In this document: positions 60,143 to 64,000 of the stretch, in pieces
Position numbering within the stretch: the first letter of the stretch is position 1
Layout of the letters: each line of letters starts with the position of its first letter
Assembly (NCBI GenBank): GCA_964428835.1
Contig: CAYRZQ010000021.1
Span: 1-64,000 of the forward strand
Reading direction: 5' to 3'
Length of the DNA: 64,000 nt
DNA from: JAIXWP01 sp964428835
Lineage (GTDB): Bacteria; Bacteroidota; Bacteroidia; Flavobacteriales_D; Sanyastnellaceae
Made by a program: the position numbers and the translations under genes
Notes under the pieces: generated by a model
What the model was told of the DNA's origin: nothing
What the model saw: only the letters and a program-made list of their open reading frames with translations
Database searches by the model: none

Positions 60143-61198
60143 TTAAAAAGCTCGAACTGCACGTACATAGTTTGGGAAGTTCTTATTGCTGCTGGCGTTG
60201 ACACCACCAAAGCCAAATGAGAAGTCCAACGCGCTGCCGCTGGAGTTCTCCGTGCTACTCCAATAGAAGGCCGCTAGTGGCAAAGTTGTTGCGCCACCAA
60301 TTGTTGACAATGATTTATTTACATTAAAACGGTTGTTCCATAGAAGACTTAACTCATCAATAGATGGTAAATACCAGTCACTTTCATTGCCACTAACTAA
60401 ATCCAAACACAACTTAGCAGCACTATTTGTATGACCGCCTTGTCCTACGATAGCATTGCTATTACTTAGGCCATCCCATGAACTCTGTGCTGGTAGACCT
60501 ATTAAAGTTGATGAAAGGTTACTCCAAACTTGAAGTGTACTTTGATCTGTAAGTGCCACAACTAGCCCATGTTCAACACCTGCATTATCTTTCCATAAGT
60601 GAAAAATTACGCCACCGCCAAATGCTTCGCCGATATAGTGCGTAAAACTGCCTGTGCTAGTGGGGCCCTGTGGACCTTGTGGGCCTTGTGGGCCTTGTGG
60701 ACCCTGTGGTCCCATTGCTCCCGTTGGTCCTTCTGGTCCTGCGGGTCCAGCGGGTCCTTCTGGTCCAGCGGGTCCTTGTGGACCTGGAGTGCTGCTACCA
60801 CTTGATGCGGCATACAGTGCATAAGGCACGCTCAACAACTGACTTGTGCCTGATATTGTGTAATTTTCACCCCCTGTTGGGTCCGTTTCTGTTTTCACAA
60901 AATAAGTTCCACTCGCCCAGTCAATCGTAGAAAAATCTCCAGACACAACTGTTCCCCCACCAATTTCTATGCTTGCAAGACCATTGGCATTTGTTGTTGG
61001 TGTTTGCGTTTCAACATAAACAGCAGTTCCCGATGCCGACGTTTGCAAAATACTAATTCGCATACCAACGGGAGAATTAGTTACTAAGTCATTTGAATTA
61101 GTACGAATTACTGCTTGATAGCTCATTTTATTTGGTGATTGAGCAAACACGGCAGCAGTCATTAAAAATGCTACGAAAATTGAAATTATTTTTTTCAT
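60143..61198 (-). CDS. Collagen-like protein with DUF1566-type C-terminal domain (copy 2)
   Basis: 351 residues with the same plan as the gene at 53875-54951: signal peptide (TAAVFAQ), N-terminal domain (SPNKMSYQAVIRTNSNDLVT ... TSQLLSVPYALYAA), collagen-like Gly-Pro-X triplets (about 137-180, including EGPAGPAGPEGPTGAMGPQG), then a DUF1566/Lcl-type domain (GGVIFHLWKDNAGVEHGLVV, WYLPSIDELSLLWNNRF, FYWSSTENSS). The triplet block is shorter and more varied than in copy 1. It starts 6 bp after the stop of the intact T9SS gene upstream, so the pair is probably one operon. Confidence 0.9.
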   Translation of the reverse strand: MKKIISIFVAFLMTAAVFAQSPNKMSYQAVIRTNSNDLVTNSPVGMRISILQTSASGTAVYVETQTPTTNANGLASIEIGGGTVVSGDFSTIDWASGTYFVKTETDPTGGENYTISGTSQLLSVPYALYAASSGSSTPGPQGPAGPEGPAGPAGPEGPTGAMGPQGPQGPQGPQGPQGPTSTGSFTHYIGEAFGGGVIFHLWKDNAGVEHGLVVALTDQSTLQVWSNLSSTLIGLPAQSSWDGLSNSNAIVGQGGHTNSAAKLCLDLVSGNESDWYLPSIDELSLLWNNRFNVNKSLSTIGGATTLPLAAFYWSSTENSSGSALDFSFGFGGVNASSNKNFPNYVRAVRAF

Positions 61199-61204
61199 AG
61201 TTTT

Positions 61205-61693
61205 CTAGTTTTTAATGATTTTAAATGATTGAACTTTTTTGTTCTCTTGATTAACAACTTGAATGAAATAAGTAGCAGAGGGCAAACCATTCATGTTGAT
61301 TTGTGTTTGTTGCGCTGTTACTTGTCCGTTTCTTAATTGTTTACCTTGCATATCTAATAGATGATACGCCAATTTTTCATTATTGAAATTGCTTATTTGT
61401 AAAGTTAATTCTCCCATAGTTGGGTTAGGGAATGCAGTCAGTAAAATATTTAGCTCTGTTTCTTTAATACCAACTGTAAAAATTTCGTAGGCAAGTTGCA
61501 CGCCTTGAGCCGCACTGCCATTACTACCTGTATTGGTTGTGTATACGAGCTGTCCGATGCTGTAAGCAACAGTTCCTCCGCTACCCGTAGCGTCTCCGCC
61601 ACTAGCGTTTGTTGATACTTGGGCTTGTGCTAAGCCCGTCCATAGCAGTCCTGCCATTAACATTGCTACGGATCTTAATTTGTTTTTTGTCAT
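61205..61693 (-). CDS. Small T9SS type A sorting-domain protein
   Basis: 162 residues: signal peptide (LLWTGLAQAQ), a short Gly/Ser/Thr-rich region (NASGGDATGSGGTVAYSIGQ, then LVYTTNTGSNGSAAQGVQLA and YEI), and a T9SS domain (LTAFPNPTMGELTLQISNF ... PSATYFIQVVNQ). The passenger of ~70 residues is the common 'SGGDATGSGGTVAYSIGQ' type found before T9SS tails. Function unknown. It precedes collagen-like copy 2 by 6 bp. A minus-strand TAAATTTG (61745-61752) upstream may be its promoter. Confidence 0.87.
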   Translation of the reverse strand: MTKNKLRSVAMLMAGLLWTGLAQAQVSTNASGGDATGSGGTVAYSIGQLVYTTNTGSNGSAAQGVQLAYEIFTVGIKETELNILLTAFPNPTMGELTLQISNFNNEKLAYHLLDMQGKQLRNGQVTAQQTQINMNGLPSATYFIQVVNQENKKVQSFKIIKN

Positions 61694-61927
61694 ATTGTAA
61701 TTTTTTTCCTAATCTGTTCAGAAGGCTGTTCGGATTTCACTAGTCAAATTTATTATTTTTTTGTTTCTTTCTTGCTTTCTTTTTTTTTCTCTCGTGTTTA
61801 TAATAGAAAGCTAATGTTTCTAAGCTACACGGAGGTAGGGATTTTAACCACGGAACTTTAGATTTACCACTTTTCTGTCCTACGAAGCACAATACCCTTG
61901 CGAGCATATAGGTGATGTTACATGCAG
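61694..61927. other. Intergenic region with a likely promoter
   Basis: 234 bp without a gene. On the minus strand TAAATTTG at 61745-61752 fits the -7 consensus 52 nt before the small T9SS gene. The stretch around 61770-61800 is strongly pyrimidine-rich on the plus strand. The remainder shows nothing I can assign. Confidence 0.5.
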
Positions 61928-63124
61928 TTATTCCTTAATTATTATTTTCTGAGCTTTGAGTTTTTTCTGTTCAATAGTAACAAAATAGATACCTGGTGCT
62001 TCATCTGCTATGTCCAAGGTTGCTAAATTACCGAGACAGTGTGTTGTCATAACTTCTCGTCCAGAAATATCTGTAATCGTAATTTTAGATTCATTGCCAG
62101 TATTGAAGAATTCTACAGTCACCTCATTAACACATGGATTAGGGTAAACATTTAAGTTCTCTATAAATTCTTCATTGATTCCTGTCGTTACTTGATAACC
62201 CAATTTTAATACATGTAGGTTATTAACTGTTGAAACAAAAAAGATGGAATCTTTTGCTGCTATTCCAACTATCTGTCCATTGAAAGTGGAGTTAAATGAA
62301 CCTATATAACTGGCAGATGAAGATCCGACTTGAAATGCACTTACATTACTAATTCCGTTTTGAAAAATATAATTGTTCCAATAACAAATATCCCCCCCTG
62401 AACCACCACCGATACCCATATATAACCCTGTTGGTGATGTACTGTTTGAAATACTAATTGCATCAAAGCCTGACCCTTTGGAAACAAAAAGTCTTTGGTT
62501 TGCAAAGTCAGCAGCAATTTTGGAGTATCCGCTACCAAAATTGTTTATAATAGTGGGGGTAGAAGGAGTGCTAACGTCAACAACTTTAAGTCCACTGGTT
62601 GTACCAACATAAACGATATCGTCCTGGACAGCTATTCCACCAGGGAAGCTTCCTAAGTCAATTTTACCAATAACCTCAGGTGCGCTTTTATTTGTTATGT
62701 CTATGGAATAAAGTGTGTCTGCATTTGTAGCCATGTATGCATAATCGCCAGATATTGCTATTTGATAACCAGTACCAGAAATATTTGTTGTTATCCCAAC
62801 CTGGACAGGAAAGTTAATATTGGTTATGTCGGCAATCATAAAGTACCCGGTCATTCCGCCGCCAAAATAAGCGTAATTACCATCAATTTCTATTGCCATA
62901 GGGAAGCTACCAGGGTTTCCTATAGAAGCAGTCGGATTGGGCAATGAAGGATTTGAAACATCAATAAATTGTATGCCTGAAGTGGTACTTGTTACAACCT
63001 TGTTTTGATAGTATTTCATTACAAAGTTTGCATTGTTATTCCAGATGCCCAATTGGCTTATCGTTTGTCCGTAACCCATCGTACATATATGTAGGATAGT
63101 TAAAATAATGATGTGTCGTTTCAT
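61928..63124 (-). CDS. LVIVD-repeat protein with T9SS type A sorting domain
   Basis: 398 residues: signal peptide (LHICTMGYGQ), then a propeller of LVIVD-type repeats (SGIQFIDVSNPSLPNPTASI, YAYFGGGMTGYFMIADITNI, YAYMATNADTLYSIDITNKS, DIVYVGTTSGLKVVDVSTPS, RLFVSKGSGFDAISISNSTS) and a C-terminal T9SS domain (NVYPNPCVNEVTVEFFNTG ... PGIYFVTIEQ). Surface-located by inference; LVIVD proteins are often thought to be adhesion or S-layer-type propellers. The ligand is unknown. Confidence 0.87.
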   Translation of the reverse strand: MKRHIIILTILHICTMGYGQTISQLGIWNNNANFVMKYYQNKVVTSTTSGIQFIDVSNPSLPNPTASIGNPGSFPMAIEIDGNYAYFGGGMTGYFMIADITNINFPVQVGITTNISGTGYQIAISGDYAYMATNADTLYSIDITNKSAPEVIGKIDLGSFPGGIAVQDDIVYVGTTSGLKVVDVSTPSTPTIINNFGSGYSKIAADFANQRLFVSKGSGFDAISISNSTSPTGLYMGIGGGSGGDICYWNNYIFQNGISNVSAFQVGSSSASYIGSFNSTFNGQIVGIAAKDSIFFVSTVNNLHVLKLGYQVTTGINEEFIENLNVYPNPCVNEVTVEFFNTGNESKITITDISGREVMTTHCLGNLATLDIADEAPGIYFVTIEQKKLKAQKIIIKE

Positions 63125-63292
63125 GCTTTTCTATTTTGAGTTAATAATGGTGAGCGACGATGGCGGCTTGGCGCAGTTTCGGGCTGTGGTGTACCGATCA
63201 GTGAAACTTGCCCCTCAGCCAAAGATAGGCAAGAAGAGTTATAATTTCAAATAGCCCTGCTATTGAGATAAATCGTTGTTGGCTGCTGCGCT
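63125..63292. other. Short intergenic region, nothing recognised
   Basis: 168 bp, locally GC-richer than its neighbours at 63145-63210. I see no gene, hairpin with T-run or consensus promoter that I can support. Confidence 0.4.
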
Positions 63293-64000
63293 TTATTCTA
63301 ATGTTTTTATTCTTTTCGCTTTTTTATTCCAAAGTATTATTCTTTGTTCCATACTTGATGTAATAATTCTGTTCCCTTTTTCATTCCACGAAACTCCCCA
63401 TAAATAGTCTTTAGAAATACCTTCCGAAATAAGGTTTCCTTTCGTGTCCCAAATTCTTAATGCGTCACTTGCTGATGCAAGTCTGTCGCCTTTTCTATTC
63501 CAATCCAAATTTCTATATTCCCCTTTGCTGATGTCAATGGTTTTTATAAGTTCGCCCTGCTCGTTCCAATATTGAAGTAATGATTTGTCTTTTTCGTCGC
63601 CGTAATCTCCTGTTACAAAAAAGTCACCTTTATTATGCCAAGCAATACTTAACAATAATACTTCTTCCTGTCTATGCTTTATTGATTTTAGTAAATTTCC
63701 TTCTATGTCAAAAAAGCGAATTTTGTCAGATACTGTTGTAATTATATTTTTTTTGGGATGCCAATCAATAGCAGTTATACCTTTAGTATTTTCATTGATA
63801 AATTTTCTGATTAATATACCATTGATGTCGTATATCAAAATTTGTCCATCATTATCGGCAATAGCTAAATAATCACCGGTGTAATTCCAATCAATTCCTC
63901 TTGCCCCTTCAGTCGAAATTTCAGTTAATTCAATTTTTTCATTTGTTTCCAAATTAAGAATAAATGATTTTTCGCCAGACATTTGAGTTGTAACAGCAAT
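63293..64000 (-). CDS. WD40-repeat protein (5' end beyond the window)
   Basis: At least 235 residues; the frame is open to the right edge (an in-frame Met lies at 63982, but six codons upstream of it are also open and read like coding sequence, IAVTTQ), so the N-terminus is probably outside. Visible WD40 blades: GARGIDWNYTGDYLAIADND, ITAIDWHPKKNIITTVSDKI, LLSIAWHNKGDFFVTGDYGD, YRNLDWNRKGDRLASASDAL, LWGVSWNEKGNRIITSSMEQ. The last blade has a near-identical truncated copy at 59905-60054. No signal can be judged. Function unknown; WD40 proteins are protein-interaction scaffolds. Confidence 0.85.
   Translation of the reverse strand: MAVTTQMSGEKSFILNLETNEKIELTEISTEGARGIDWNYTGDYLAIADNDGQILIYDINGILIRKFINENTKGITAIDWHPKKNIITTVSDKIRFFDIEGNLLKSIKHRQEEVLLLSIAWHNKGDFFVTGDYGDEKDKSLLQYWNEQGELIKTIDISKGEYRNLDWNRKGDRLASASDALRIWDTKGNLISEGISKDYLWGVSWNEKGNRIITSSMEQRIILWNKKAKRIKTLE

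Noticed and set aside
53875..61198. Frame-shadow ORFs in the collagen-coding blocks (both strands)
   Set aside because: They arise from the triplet repeat structure of Gly-Pro-X coding DNA and have low-complexity translations.

Overview
The window looks like a chromosomal segment of a Bacteroidota bacterium, most likely Flavobacteriales-like; I would not go below that rank. The grounds are a SusC/SusD pair, several proteins ending in type IX secretion (T9SS) sorting domains, the neighbourhood folP / DUF1599 / BT_3928-type DoxX protein / lone DppB-like permease, and repeated TAnnTTTG -7 promoter elements a short distance upstream of starts. No tRNA, rRNA, CRISPR array, insertion sequence or prophage was recognised.

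Layout. (1) 1-4.9 kb: housekeeping genes (RlmI-like rRNA methyltransferase, recQ, tpiA-prmA). (2) 4.9-13.8 kb: a five-gene minus-strand starch/alpha-glucan utilisation locus: secreted T9SS GH13 amylase, SusC, SusD, a small lipoprotein, and a secreted protein that appears to carry two copies of the amylase's N-terminal domain. Two matching palindromes lie beside the two TAnnTTTG promoters, suggesting one regulator encoded elsewhere. (3) 13.8-28 kb: folate genes (folD, folP, a PabC-like class IV aminotransferase), DUF1599, BT_3928-like protein, permease, HAD phosphatase, MFS exporter, membrane Zn-peptidase, a carbonic anhydrase next to a SulP anion transporter, glutathione peroxidase, a CsgG/LpoB-like lipoprotein, coaE and rpe. 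(4) 28.2-40.6 kb: one 4125-residue T9SS surface protein with about 36 cysteine-rich Ig-like repeats and a ~165-residue module present four times, twice free-standing and twice nested inside Ig repeats. (5) 40.7-43.4 kb: small conserved genes (pRiA4b ORF-3-like, DUF1573 lipoprotein, yajC, coiled-coil protein, flavin reductase). (6) 43.4-64 kb: an accessory zone of secreted beta-propeller, collagen-like, LVIVD and WD40 proteins, lipoproteins, short tandem repeats, two pairs of ~90-100 bp direct repeats each bracketing one gene, and at least five decayed gene fragments (PIN domain, methyltransferase N-terminus, an unidentified C-terminus, a T9SS sorting domain, a WD40 C-terminus). Two of the fragments have an intact relative inside the window.

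How it fits together. The left half is stable core metabolism plus one inducible glycan locus, in which extracellular amylase products would be bound by SusD and the accessory proteins and imported through SusC. The right half is a surface-protein and gene-turnover zone. The strongest novelty candidates are the nested-domain giant protein, the shared palindrome of the amylase and susC promoters, the repeat-bracketed genes with fragments beside them, and microsatellites that start at or run through stop codons.
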